Source of the DNA: Clonostachys chloroleuca
Lineage: Eukaryota; Ascomycota; Sordariomycetes; Hypocreales; Bionectriaceae
DNA length: 64,000 nucleotides
Direction of reading: 5' to 3'
NCBI GenBank assembly: GCA_037952775.1
Contig: JBANAY010000003.1
Location: 24,614,001-24,678,000 of the forward strand
Shown here: in pieces, positions 41,529 through 52,154 of the stretch
Layout: each line of letters starts with the position of its first letter
Numbering within the stretch: position 1 is the stretch's first letter
Position numbers and translations under genes: made by a program
Notes under the pieces: generated by a model
Database searches by the model: none
What the model was told of the DNA's origin: nothing
What the model saw: the letters and a program-made list of their open reading frames with translations, nothing else

Positions 41529-43430
41529 TATCCGAAAGAGATCTTTGAGAAGGTTAAATCTCAATACAATACAAGAAAAGCGATGGCAGAACAAGAATAG
41601 TCATAAAAACTAGATAATTATAGACTCCCTTACTAGTATTAAATCTAAAGTAAAAAGAATTACTTATATATTAAGTATAAATATACTATAAAGATAGCTT
41701 AAAAAATTAGTAATCTCTAAGCAGGGCTTTATAAGTAGTTAATAAACTTTAAGAGGTAATATAGATTATATTTTAAATCTCTCTTTTATAAATACTTTTG
41801 CTAGCTTTTATATAGTTATATTTAAGGTAGAGACTATCATGCTTATACTTGTTGAAATTACAGTAGCCTACAAGGTGTATTAGGCCTTGAGACCGCTATA
41901 ACTAGCAGTAGCAGAAGTTTTAGCTTCTAACTTATAGTAAATACTCCTCTATAACTTTATTAAATTTTATACTAGAAGATCGGTTTATAGTATATTTTAT
42001 AGTATAAAAGAATCTTATTTTAGTAAGAGGAATCAGAAAATTATACTAATTTCTCTTATAGATCTACTAACTAAAAACTACTCTAAAACCCGCTATAGTA
42101 GCTTCCCGAGCTACTTTTAATTTTCTATAAAGTTTATTACTATAGAAAATCTAAAAAATTAACTTATAACTATCTAACTATAAGACAGATATATATAACT
42201 TTTATAAGATCTACTTTTATCTGAAAGAGGCTCTTAAGCTGATCTGTTAAGTATAGATATTAGATATCTTATCTTTAAAGATAAAGGAATTATTCAGTAA
42301 TTAAAGTCTAGTCTAGGGTAGGCTGGTTATACGGTAGCTGGGTATAGGTTAGATAGTCTAAGATAACCCGGGATTTTTTTCCTGAATTTTCTAGACTCTT
42401 ATTTCGGCTATTATAGCCTAATAACCTATAAATAACGCTGCTGACGCTCCTAGCCCTAAAGGGGAACTGGAGCCCGCTAAGCTGTAGTGGTTATAGCGGC
42501 CTGTAGCTACTGACCTATAGTGGCTGTAACTGCTATTGGCTAGTGATCGTAATCGCTATCGGATAGCGGTCTTAATCGCTATTAGCTAGCTATTACAGGG
42601 GATAGCGATCGCTAGCAGTTAGTGGCTGCGATCGCTAACAGTCAGTGGCTACGATCGCTAACAGTTAGTGGTTGCAACCGCTAACTTATAGCGATACGGT
42701 CACTAACTTATAGTGGCTATAGTCTCTCAATTTAACAAGGGTATTTATATATCTAGCTATACTATATAAATACCTTCTATTACTAGAGTTTTTATAAGAT
42801 TAATATCTATATCCAGGCTAAAAATAGAATATTTTAACTTTATTTTATAGTATTAAAGGTTTAGATATAGATTATAAATTATATTCTTAAAAATATATAT
42901 CAGATTATATATTATCTAATCTTAGAATATACTTTTATTTATAGTAAAAGTAATAAAAAAAATATATCAAATAGAGAAAATTTTATTATTTAAATTCTTT
43001 TTAAAAAAATTCTAAATAATTTAAATTACTATAAAATCTTATTTATTTTTATTAATTTTATTTATTTTTTAAAAACTTAAAAAGAAAGATTAATTAAAAA
43101 GATTATTATTAGAAGAATTATTTTAATATTATAAATAGAATTATAATATTTATATAAGAATTAGATAGTATTAAAAGTATAATAAATAGTTTTTTTTTCT
43201 AAATATCTAGTTAATATTTATAAACTAATAGAAAGAGAAGAATTTTATAGTAATTAAATCTCTTATAAATATTAAAATAGTTCCTACTAGTAAAATATAA
43301 AAAAGTTAGAGATATAATAAAAGATTAGAAAAGTTATAAAAAGTAAAATCTATATTCTTTATTTTATATAGTATCTATATACTAAATTAAGAAAGATTAG
43401 TATTTTGTATAAAATTATACTATTAGGCAG
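41529..43430. repeat. RIP-degraded AT-rich block containing the second 886-bp repeat
   Basis: From about 41590 the sequence is again nearly pure A/T with stops in all frames, except for the moderately GC-rich repeat at 41850-42737. The degraded parts (41590-41849 and 42738-43430) have no undegraded counterpart in the window, so their family is unknown. Confidence 0.8.
41850..42737 (+). repeat. 886-bp-type dispersed repeat, copy 2
   Basis: Begins TGTTGAAATTACAGTAGCC and ends CTCTCAATTTAACA; matches 24137-25022 throughout, including the CTGCTGACGCTCCTAGCCC block and the palindromic AGTGGCTGCGATCGCTA array. Here the TG...CA termini are preserved, apart from one C-to-T change in TTTAACA. Confidence 0.78.
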
Positions 43431-45199
43431 TCTATTAGCAGACTTTAGCGGACTATCCGATCACAGCCTAGAACAAGACCTAATCAAGCTCCTCGTTACT
43501 TATAAACTCTGAAGATAGCATTAGGGCGTTTAATATCTCGATATCGGCATCCAAGTCTAACACAGGTGTAGGGTGCGCACTCCCAAATGCGAGCGCACAA
43601 GTCACGCTGCTTGATGTCGGATTATTCGTCCACGACCCCACTTTGCTGATTATCCTCGAACATGACCCGAATAAGATATAAGTGTTTCTGAAGCAATGTT
43701 ATGAACAGCCGGTCGAAGTTGAATTACTTGAAGCCAAAGATACAATCACGGAAGAAATTGGTGGTTGGGAACTGAAGAATATCACAGTATGAGAAGCATA
43801 CGTTAGGGGCCTTGTCTCAAGAGTCTCTGGATGCCCTTTGAGCTTTGGTATGATCTGAATAAGTGAAATTTTCTGATGTACCATATTATTCGGACTAGTC
43901 TATATTTCCACTAATTGAGGAAGCCATATCTTCCAGACATAGTATTTGAGATCATCCCAGATGCTCTTCACTTTCTCAGCCACGATCTCTAAGTCATGAC
44001 GGTCTATCTCCTTTTTAGACCCCCCTTTGTCCTCATCTCCATCATCATATGTTTCGTCTTCTTCACGTCTTCCTCAACTTCTTCATCGGTGGCCTCTCCC
44101 TACTCATTGTCAGTGTCAACATCTCCTTCCCACTGAGGACAGTCGTGGCATACCCCATTCTAAGGAGTGCCTCAGCCAGAGTCTGGTGTGTTGGGAGGCC
44201 CTGCTGAGAAAGTCTTCCACCAATGGGATATGTCAGTGCTTGGCTAAAAGTAAAATGAAAGAAAACAAAAGAGCTTGCCATCATTGGAACAGTAGCATGC
44301 ATTAATCGGAATTAGAGTGTGTCTGTAGGATCCTTACCCATCTGCTGAACCACATGTCGAACCCCCTTACGATGCGGTGCCAGTTGGACTTGGGTGTGCT
44401 GCCTAAGCATGCGTAGTAGACGTTCCATAAGTACGTTGTAGAAGAATTCTCCGGTGCGCACAATTAGTTACTTCAATCGTATTGCGCCCTGCAAGCCCTT
44501 GGCGGCTTTTCTGAGTCGGTTGGTTCAAGCACCTGAGAAGCCTGCATGCGATGGAATTGTTGAACCTAGCCGTTGCAATATAGTGATCCGCAATGCAGTA
44601 TACAAAGCCTTTTAGATAAACTCGGAGATTAGAGTTCCGAAAATGAAACATCGCGAAGTAGGTGGTTTCTTTGGTTTCGAAATGGCCGGCTGGTCGAAAA
44701 CCGACTCGATCTATAGGTGTGGGCAAAGCGCAGGTGATCTGCCAGCGCAAGCCTCCTTTGATATTATTGTCTCTACTATAGTCTTATTGCCTGTATCTAA
44801 AGCTTATTTTATCTATCTAAATCTTATTACCCCTATGTAAGTCTTATTATCCCTACTCAGGTACTATCGTGCTATAGGTTGCTGATGCGCCGCCTCAGCT
44901 ACAGAATGCTCTACGTTTCATCAATGAGAACAGAGATTGATAAATCAAGGTGTTTGAAAGGTGTTATGAGTAAAACAGTAAAGCAAGAGTTGGATTGCCT
45001 CTGATTGTATACATTCACAAGCTCGAGATACAAACCACTGCATGACGACGAACTTCCTGTTTCCGTCACAAGGTTTATTGTTCATGGTGAGTATTTCTAC
45101 GCTCCCATTGTTGTTAAATATCGTTATATTCATTGGTTCCATCTTGCACAGTATGTACAATATATACATAGTAGCAGCATCTCTACGACCGCAAACTTC
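43431..45199. other. Intergenic; degenerate coding-like patch and a 20-bp tandem repeat
   Basis: At about 43600-43800 the plus strand reads like protein for some 60 codons (VTLLDVGLFVHDPTLLIIL ... VFLKQCYEQPVEVELLEAKD) with one internal stop; I do not recognise it. The rest holds no supported gene. Confidence 0.45.
44760..44859 (+). repeat. Five tandem 20-bp units
   Basis: Units start at 44760, 44780, 44800, 44820 and 44840, for example AGTCTTATTGCCTGTATCTA and AGTCTTATTATCCCTACTCA. The consensus is AATCTTATTNCCCCTATCTA with several mismatches per unit. Confidence 0.7.
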
Positions 45200-46175
45200 T
45201 TAGATGTTGCTGTTGATCCAAGAGATGAAGTTACCAAGTCTGGTGTAGACACCGGGGTATCCAGCGCGAGCGCAGCCCACACCCCAAGACACAACACCGA
45301 CGAGCTTGCCATCAGAGCCGATGACGGGGCCGCCGCTGTCTCCAGAGCATGAATCCTTGCCACCCTGGGTGAGACCAGCGCAGAACATGTTGTCTGTGAT
45401 GGCGTTGACCTCGCTGTAGTCCTTGGCGCACGTGGCGCGGTCGATGACTGGGACCTTGACGTAGCTGAGATCCGCGGGAATGCTCTGGCTATTCTCGCTT
45501 GTGAGACCCCTATGAGACAGGTTAGCGCTATGGTTGAGAAATAGGTGCAGTGAAGATACTTCTCTTCAGGGAACGATGCTTTACATACCAGCCTGCGACG
45601 GTGATGGTGCCAGAGGGATCCTCGCCGGATGTGGTCAGTGTGGCATAGGCGATGGTGCTGCTGGTGGCAATGGGGGTGGAGAGCTTCAGAACGGCAACGT
45701 CGAAGTCGGTGGTTGAACCACTGTAGCTGGGGTGATGGGTGACCTTGGAGATCCCGGAGGTCTTACCACCAGAGGCCCATTTCTGCCAATAGATAATATT
45801 AGTCAATTTATTCTTTGTTGAAAAAAAAGGGTGATAGAATGGCTGGCTGTAATTGGGCCGGCCGAGCTCATGCTAGGCTCTGAGTGTACTTACAAGGGAT
45901 CCAGCGCGGATAGTGAGGGACGAGGCGGGGAGTGTGGCGCCAGACGACTCATCCACAGTGCAGTGAGCGGCGGTAACAACGGTGTTGGCGTTGATGAGGA
46001 CCGCACCGCAGAGGGTCGAATCAGTGGTAAGGCTGACAATGTAGGGGAACTGGCCGGATGTAGCCTTGCTTCCGCCAACGATTTCGATGCCACGGCTTTC
46101 AACGTCTGGGACTGCTGCTCCCATGGTGAGGGCAGGCAGAGCCATAAGGGCGGCCAGAGCAAGCTTGGGTGCCAT
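45200..46175 (-). CDS. Secreted trypsin-like serine protease (S1A)
   Basis: Three exons, 45894-46175, 45589-45782 and 45200-45509, give 261 aa, the usual size for fungal trypsins. Residues 1-20 form a signal peptide (LALAALMALPALTMGA). A short propeptide (VPDVESRG) follows, and maturation would occur before IVGGSKA at residue 32. The catalytic triad is His71 (VVTAAHC), Asp122 (TDFDVAVLKL) and Ser217 (SCSGDSGGP). Asp211, six residues before the serine, sets Lys/Arg specificity. The disulfide cysteines of the fold are in place. A TATAAAT box lies about 100 bp upstream. It is likely a secreted nutritional or host/substrate-degrading protease; everything needed for activity is present. Confidence 0.94.
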
Positions 46176-46274
46176 CTTGATACCGGGATAGAGACAAGTG
46201 AGGATTTAGAGTAGGGGGCGGAAGGCTGGATACAGAGCTGAGAACCATACTTAACCTTGGGAACACTCGGCCAT

Positions 46275-46281
46275 ATTTATA
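46275..46281 (-). promoter_or_regulatory. TATA box of the trypsin gene
   Basis: TATAAAT on the minus strand, about 100 bp before the trypsin ATG, followed by a short leader ending TATCAAGATGG. Confidence 0.55.
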
Positions 46282-48237
46282 CTACGAAATTCAACTGTAA
46301 GTTACAACGTGAAACTTGAAGTGTTATCAGTTCCCCACCTAATTGGGAAGAAGTCGTGCGAAATCCTATCGGAGGCGGCCGGCGAGGTTGAGGATGTAAG
46401 GCGAATCTTGATGTCCTTCCAAGTTGGTATTGGCGAATGCACAAGTGACAAGGAGCACCAAAGCCGAGATCGGTCTGAGTCGCATCGTGACGGGACCGCA
46501 ACTAAGGAACCAAGGAATGGGATGAGATCTACAGTGCAATGGCCTAATTCAATTACTCTGACAAGGATATTGACAAAGTGCCCAAAGGGCGGTTTGCGAT
46601 CAGAAGTTCTGACACGAGGCAGCCACGCCGGCATCTTTATCCTTGCCAAGACGCTAATGGTGTATTTTTGAAGACCGAGCATCCTATTTGGAACTTGGTT
46701 CCGCACTTTGACGTCCCAAGGGAAGGGGCGTCAAGCCAACTTCACTGGATATTGACTCAAGTGACGATGCAAGCTTTCATCTAGAGGGAAAATCGGGAAT
46801 AATTTATTTGAGCTTTGGACAAATAGAGAAAGTCCTTTCTGTTCACATGAGATGGATATCATGAGATTTCGTCATCCGGAGTTGCTCCTTGCGCCTTTGT
46901 GATGGTGGGGACTGAGTGGGATGCTGGGTCTCCCTGGCTTTGGCGCGGCATGCTTATTGCCGCACATCCCCCTCATGAACTGATATATTTCCTTTGACCA
47001 AAATCATTGAACGGCGCTTACAAGTTGCCGCGTCGATTCCTGGTTCGGTCAAGAGGAATGCGCAGGAGCCGGGGAACATGCCTTGGAATCATCGGATAAG
47101 ATCTTGATGGAAAGGATCATTTGGTATATGTGACTTACTACGAGAGTTATGGTTATCCTCGATTCTTTCAGAAAAGTACATTCAGATTCCGTCAAACCCT
47201 CCTTCTCAAAGGTGCTGGAGGCTTCAGGTTCCGTTCAAGGTGAATGATAGCGTCTCATTGCAGGCCTTGGTTGTCACTCGGAAAGACCGGCAAGGCTAGC
47301 GATTGATCTCCTCCCCGATTTGTATGATTAGAGAGATTGCCACCCACAATGAGACCATAGAACGGGGTAAAGGAAAGCTTAACCTGCCTAAATGGACATC
47401 TCCCGGTAAGCGATCAAGCCTGCCCCATATATGATCGGGCCAGTGAAACGAAGCAGAGCTATGTAGGCGGATAAACAGTCAACGGAGAGTCAACATGTAG
47501 TAGAACCAAATGCCTACATGGTTGAGTACTGCAATTCTAGTGGCGGTCTACGTATCGATGGATAGATTCTAATCTTACAGGCCTGACCACAGGAACCAAG
47601 CAACTGGAGTAGACCGATTCACAGTATGTGATGAACGGGATGGTCTAATGGATGTTCGAGCCAGTTAAATTGTTGTCATGGTAGGTGGCTCGTCAGCAAA
47701 ACTGAAGATAGGCTTATGTGCGAATGGCCTCTACCAATTGGGGGCTCGCTTGGATACAACAGGACTTTTCTGGTGACATTCATTGATTAGGTTATCCCAT
47801 AAGAATCTTGCGCTACTTTTCGCTTTCGGGCAGGTCCTTCTTTGAACGAACTTTGAAGGCGCTGGCCATACTCAATAATGTTGATAACTTCGACAGCGGG
47901 TGGGCTAGAGGCTATGTACCTGGTCCTTCATCAGTCATGCATAATTCCCACTTCTAACGACTAGGAAGGCCTCGCTTTATATGACTCTCAAGATCAGCAC
48001 ATTTCCCAAAAGGGTGGCGCACATCAGTCTATCACCTAGTTTGGTCAGCCGAGGTGGCAATACTTACACATCCTTTCATCTTTGCAATACGAAAACAATA
48101 AGCCTGTAGTTCCCGGGAAGCAAGTAAAAGCGCAAGATAGAGGTTTGTTACATGCACATCAATGCCGAACGGCCCGCCAATACTAAAATAGCCACCGAGT
48201 TCAGTGCCGAACTGCCGCTTAACTGCCGCTTATTGTG
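46282..48237. other. Intergenic, no supported gene
   Basis: About 2 kb with ordinary composition and no frame showing a family, splice structure or coding bias. Confidence 0.55.
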
Positions 48238-48855
48238 CTATCCGCTCAGAGGGTTGGCGACTCGGGTTGTGCAAGTCGTAGGTGAACAAACTAGTGATGA
48301 GGTTATTTTAACTCTCGTCTTAAACGTGGTAAACGCTTTGTTAATGAAAGCCCCAACTATTATTGCGCCCATAATTTTGTTAATCTTAATGGGATTCCTA
48401 GTATAGATCGCGAAGACACTCAGCGGCCAGATGCTGTCCTCGGCTACTTTTATATAACCATCGCCGGTTGGTGCCGCATTGGATATCTCTTGGAGCCGTC
48501 TGCGAACTATAGAATGTTGTAGGCAACCAATGTCTCCCCAATGACTTCGTTGTTTCAACGTGTGTGCAATTTGTAATCGCATGTCTTTCACGCTACAGGC
48601 AGTGCATATATGGGGTTGGCTTGAGCAAGCGGGGGTGACGAAGCGACACATGGTTTCAATATTCGCTGACTTCCTTGTTACTTGCTCCCGAACTACCAAA
48701 CCTAAGGGATAACGCGTCAGGGGTATCGTAAACTTGACCTCGTTTGCTTGGAATTCCATCCCCGAACGATAAGAAGGGTGCTCTAGTCGAATGCATAAAT
48801 TATTTTCATGTTGTCTTTCGTGCATAACCCTCCTTACCTCAGAGAAGATGTACAA
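48238..48855 (-). CDS. Hypothetical protein, 205 aa
   Basis: One open frame, MYIFSEVRRVMHERQHENN..., with a cysteine cluster (CRFVTPACSSQPHICTACSV, roughly residues 90-110) followed by basic helical sequence (RLQIAHTLKQRSHWGDIGC) and a hydrophobic stretch near the C-terminus (KIMGAIIVGAFINKAF). The Cys spacing could hold one zinc ion. I do not recognise a family. It starts 233 bp from the oppositely directed 49089 gene, which suggests a divergent pair. The C-terminal third may be read-through of an unspliced intron. Confidence 0.4.
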   Translation of the reverse strand: MYIFSEVRRVMHERQHENNLCIRLEHPSYRSGMEFQANEVKFTIPLTRYPLGLVVREQVTRKSANIETMCRFVTPACSSQPHICTACSVKDMRLQIAHTLKQRSHWGDIGCLQHSIVRRRLQEISNAAPTGDGYIKVAEDSIWPLSVFAIYTRNPIKINKIMGAIIVGAFINKAFTTFKTRVKITSSLVCSPTTCTTRVANPLSG

Positions 48856-49025
48856 AAGTGGAACGCCGTGGTTCTTTGCGTAGCATTAACACAACAACCA
48901 ACAAATACAGTAACCAATGGTTAGACAAGATGACTCAGAGTGTGAGGCGCAGTCAACTGCACTGCGGTCACATCAAGGGCGCGCCTCTTTCATGCCACTC
49001 GGTCGAAGTAGTCTAAAAATTGGCA

Positions 49026-49030
49026 TATAA
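49026..49030 (+). promoter_or_regulatory. TATA-like element before the 49089 gene
   Basis: CATATAAAC about 60 bp before the ATG, in the 233-bp gap shared with the divergent 48855 ORF. Confidence 0.4.
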
Positions 49031-49088
49031 ACAGACCACCCACCTCAATTTCGTTGTAGAAGACTAGCAAGCTACTTATCCGTCCAAC

Positions 49089-49958
49089 ATGCACACCATC
49101 CGTACACTCAGCGGATCAACTCGCGATGAAGCGCTGGATCCGCCGCACAGGCCAGTCAACTACGGTGACGATGGCGCCGTGCGCACAGTTACGACGCGCA
49201 GCCGTCAGATCTGGCTATGTCGCCCCGAAGCCTTCGACTTCGATGACGGCACGTTTTCAAACCCGAACCCCGGCGAAGCATTCGGTAGGATAGTTCGGTT
49301 CATCCAGGGTTTGCCAGACGAAGAACTGGCGGCCCTCAAGAACCCGGGCACCTCCTCTGTACATACTCCGCTCCGCGACATGGTGTACTGGATGTGGAAC
49401 CACGTGTTCTGGGACGTCGCTCGTTTTTTGAGCGAAGTCAACTGCAACACTGGAACTTTCCGTCCTCCGGCACACGAAATTCTAGCCATCAACTATCCCG
49501 AGACTCCGATTGAGGTCGGGAGGATGCAAAGAGTAACGCAGTTACAGTCCGATCGCAACATAATGATGGGTGCTGTTTATGTGGCACCGGGGGTGAGGCT
49601 TCGGTTTCTGGTCGGGCAACCTGACCGGGGGAGTTTCATGGCGAGTGAATACGACTCTGACGCATTTGGAGCTGACGTCCTCGTTGATGCAACGGAAGTG
49701 ACTGGATGTTACAACGAGCCATACGTTCATTGGATACGACGGAACAGAAACATCCAGGTCTTTTTGGAGGGACAACCTGGTCAGCCTAAAGGTGAACTGG
49801 CAGTGGTATTTGTGTACGGCAAATGCCAATATCAGCCTGAGAACATAGTTCACCCATGCGTCAACTCATGCGACTGTGATGAAGTTGAGGAAGGCGGCGA
49901 GGGTGACGAACGACACGACGATGACAACAATGAGCACAAACCAGAGGATAGGCGATAG
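49089..49958 (+). CDS. Hypothetical protein, 289 aa
   Basis: Single exon. The N-terminal half is mixed helix/strand with an aromatic helix (DMVYWMWNHVFWDVARFLSE). The second half is strand-rich (GVRLRFLVGQPDRGSFMA, GELAVVFVYGKCQYQ). The last 35 residues are a Cys cluster (HPCVNSCDCDEVEE) running into an acidic, Asn/Asp/His-rich tail. No signal peptide or membrane helix is seen. I recognise no domain. Coding bias is good, the frame is long, and a TATA box precedes it, so the gene is probably real. Its function is unknown. Confidence 0.65.
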   Translation: MHTIRTLSGSTRDEALDPPHRPVNYGDDGAVRTVTTRSRQIWLCRPEAFDFDDGTFSNPNPGEAFGRIVRFIQGLPDEELAALKNPGTSSVHTPLRDMVYWMWNHVFWDVARFLSEVNCNTGTFRPPAHEILAINYPETPIEVGRMQRVTQLQSDRNIMMGAVYVAPGVRLRFLVGQPDRGSFMASEYDSDAFGADVLVDATEVTGCYNEPYVHWIRRNRNIQVFLEGQPGQPKGELAVVFVYGKCQYQPENIVHPCVNSCDCDEVEEGGEGDERHDDDNNEHKPEDRR

Positions 49959-50207
49959 GTCATACTTATTGAACTTGATCTGGAGCACCAGAAGAAAAAG
50001 GCCGTTTGGCGATGCTTCGTACTGGTGAGAAATGAACTGCAACACGCGGTTTCATGGAGTGTAGCTATCTATGATTTTACTTGCATTGTTACCTACACAC
50101 GCTGTTGATCGTAGATGGCAAAATGCCACCGCCTCAGTGAAATGAAAGTTCTTTAGATCCTGCCTGTTCAAAGCTCTTACTTTCTTTGTCTTGCATTGTA
50201 TACTTCA

Positions 50208-51695
50208 TCATATTTTAGATACAACCATGAGAATCACACGCCGGCAGCCAGTAGATGGCCCTTTCCAAAGAGGTTCCTCTCGGACCTCGGATCGCCAACC
50301 GTCTATACTATGTTCGAATGGCTTTGAATCCTCTAAATATCGTTCGGCCTTGACCTCGCGAAGGTTTGGAAACTCTCCACTGGTGATCAACTCGCATATC
50401 TCGTTATTTGTGCCCTTGCGTTTGTATTCGTCTGCCGCCAATGCCATGTAGAGCCTATCGTAGTGTAGATAAAGCGTCTCAAGGGACCGTGGCAGAACGC
50501 TTACAAGATGAGGCACCGCTGGGTCGAAAGGTTAAAAGGTGCTGTATCCAACGAGATCTCTTTGTGCTATTTTGAGGTGGCGCAAATTGTCAAGATCTTG
50601 AAGAGAGCCAATGGCCCTATTAATGTATCCACCGAATTCAGCAGTCTCTAGGTCGAGTTTGACCAAGTTTCTTCCATGCTTCCGAAGCACAACGCCGACG
50701 GAATCCATTTTGATTTCATAATCAGCATCCTGAATTTCCGTTGCTCGGTTACTATCGGCGAGGAAGATTCTGAGGCTCTCCAAGTTGGGACACAGCTGGA
50801 ACATATCCTCTATGCCTCTCGCATCCATGATGCATTCTGTCAATTCTAGAAGCCTTATGTTGGATGTGAAATCAGGCCATCGCCGTTTCGGTATATGCGT
50901 TGCTCGCCAATCGAGGCCCACCATGCGCATGATCTCGACACCCGGGTGCATGAAAGCCGCCTCTATATCGGTGATGGGCGTGGTGAACACGATACTCCAG
51001 TGCTTCAGATGCAATTCCTTCAGCCGTGGTAGCCCAAAGTTGAAATAGGCTCTGGCAACCACCTGATCGTCATCGTATCCAAAGCGATAGTCCGCATCAT
51101 CCCCAGATTCAACGTCTTCGCTCTTCTTGGGCAGAAATGAGCTCTTCTCCAGGTCAAGATTTCCGCTCAGGATCCAGGAGAGAAGTAGTGGCGATTCCCC
51201 AACTGTGATGTCTAGCGACTGCACGTTTGGAGTGAAAAGGAGGCAGAGAGATGCTGGGCTAATACGTCCAGCATCAAAATGACTACTTCTAAGGAATTGC
51301 CGAAACCGCGGTGGCAGGTCCATCACGTCTATGGCCGACGCAAGCTGCTCACTGTCAACTCGCAAGTCGTTTCCACTCCTCCCGAAATTATTTTCGGCGG
51401 TTAGGATGCGTGTATTTTGACCGAGGTTAGGGTGAAGTGCCAGCTCCCGTATTGCTCGTACGAAGGCCGTGTCATTGTCTGGCTCTGCGCCCTCTAAGAT
51501 GAGGTTCTTGTAAAGAAGAGGCTGTGCGCATCGTCTGAATTGCTGGCAGACGAGGCATAACGATGCGAGAGTGAGGCGGTGAGATCGATTAACGAGGACT
51601 CTATCCATCCACCATTGGCTCGGAGGCAAAGTGCATTCAAAGCCTTCGAATACGTGTCCCCAGATCTCGTCTGGGACGCGTTTTATGTTCGACAT
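50208..51695 (-). pseudogene. F-box/LRR-like protein with an in-frame stop
   Basis: F-box proteins select substrates for SCF ubiquitin ligases. The start at 51695 gives MSNIKRVPDEIWGHVFEGF, an F-box of about 45 residues continuing through LASLCLVCQQFRRCAQPLLY, then leucine-rich irregular repeats (LPRLKELHLKHWSIVF, IRLLELTECIMDARGI, LCPNLESLRIFLA). A TAA at 50532 interrupts after DLVGYSTF, yet the same frame continues without a break as PFDPAVPHLVSVLPRSLETL and on to a second stop at 50208, with clear LRR-like sequence. A single C-to-T change (CAA to TAA) on the coding strand explains this. The 387-residue truncated form keeps the F-box and might still work. An earlier in-frame ATG at 51779 is less likely as the start. 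Confidence 0.72.
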
Positions 51696-52154
51696 TGTGA
51701 CAGAGTGACGATGATGCAAAAGTAAGATCAAGGTGCTTGAGCTGATTTTATGTTTGGTGGGGTTATGTTGAACTCTCATGCCAGCTTACCCAATGAGAAT
51801 GAGAATGGAAGCTTAATAAGAGACAATGTTCCAGGCATCTTGCTCACTAGGACGAGGCAAATGGAACGTAAGCCAGAATAGGAATGTTTACCATACTAGA
51901 ATGTAACCTGTTGCTCTTATTCTAAGTACCTACTCTAGAATCAAGAATTGCACGAACCCAAACTTGACCGTAAGGAACAGGGGCTCATCCCATATGAGGG
52001 CCAAATAGGCGATCTCTACAATATAATTCATCCAGGTCAGATGTATAAGACACTTGAATCAAGTCACATTTTATACATCTAGCTATCGAAGTCAAGACTG
52101 TTCTAGGTGGACTATTGATTGTTTAGCGCGCGAATGTTTGTTTAGACAACCCTC
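51696..52154. other. Intergenic between calpain and F-box genes
   Basis: Upstream region of the F-box gene and 3' flank of the calpain gene. Nothing else is seen. Confidence 0.5.

Noticed and set aside
24137..42737. The two 886-bp repeats as the LTR pair of one giant element
   Set aside because: They are in the same orientation, but the 17 kb between them contains another complete LTR element, a pogo transposon and host-like genes, and no matching target duplication was found.
43600..43800. Coding-like patch with one stop (FLKQCYEQPVEVELLEAKD)
   Set aside because: Too short, interrupted, no recognised family; mentioned only under the intergenic entry.
44760..44859. CRISPR array
   Set aside because: The 20-bp units are directly adjacent without spacers, diverged, and in a fungal genome.
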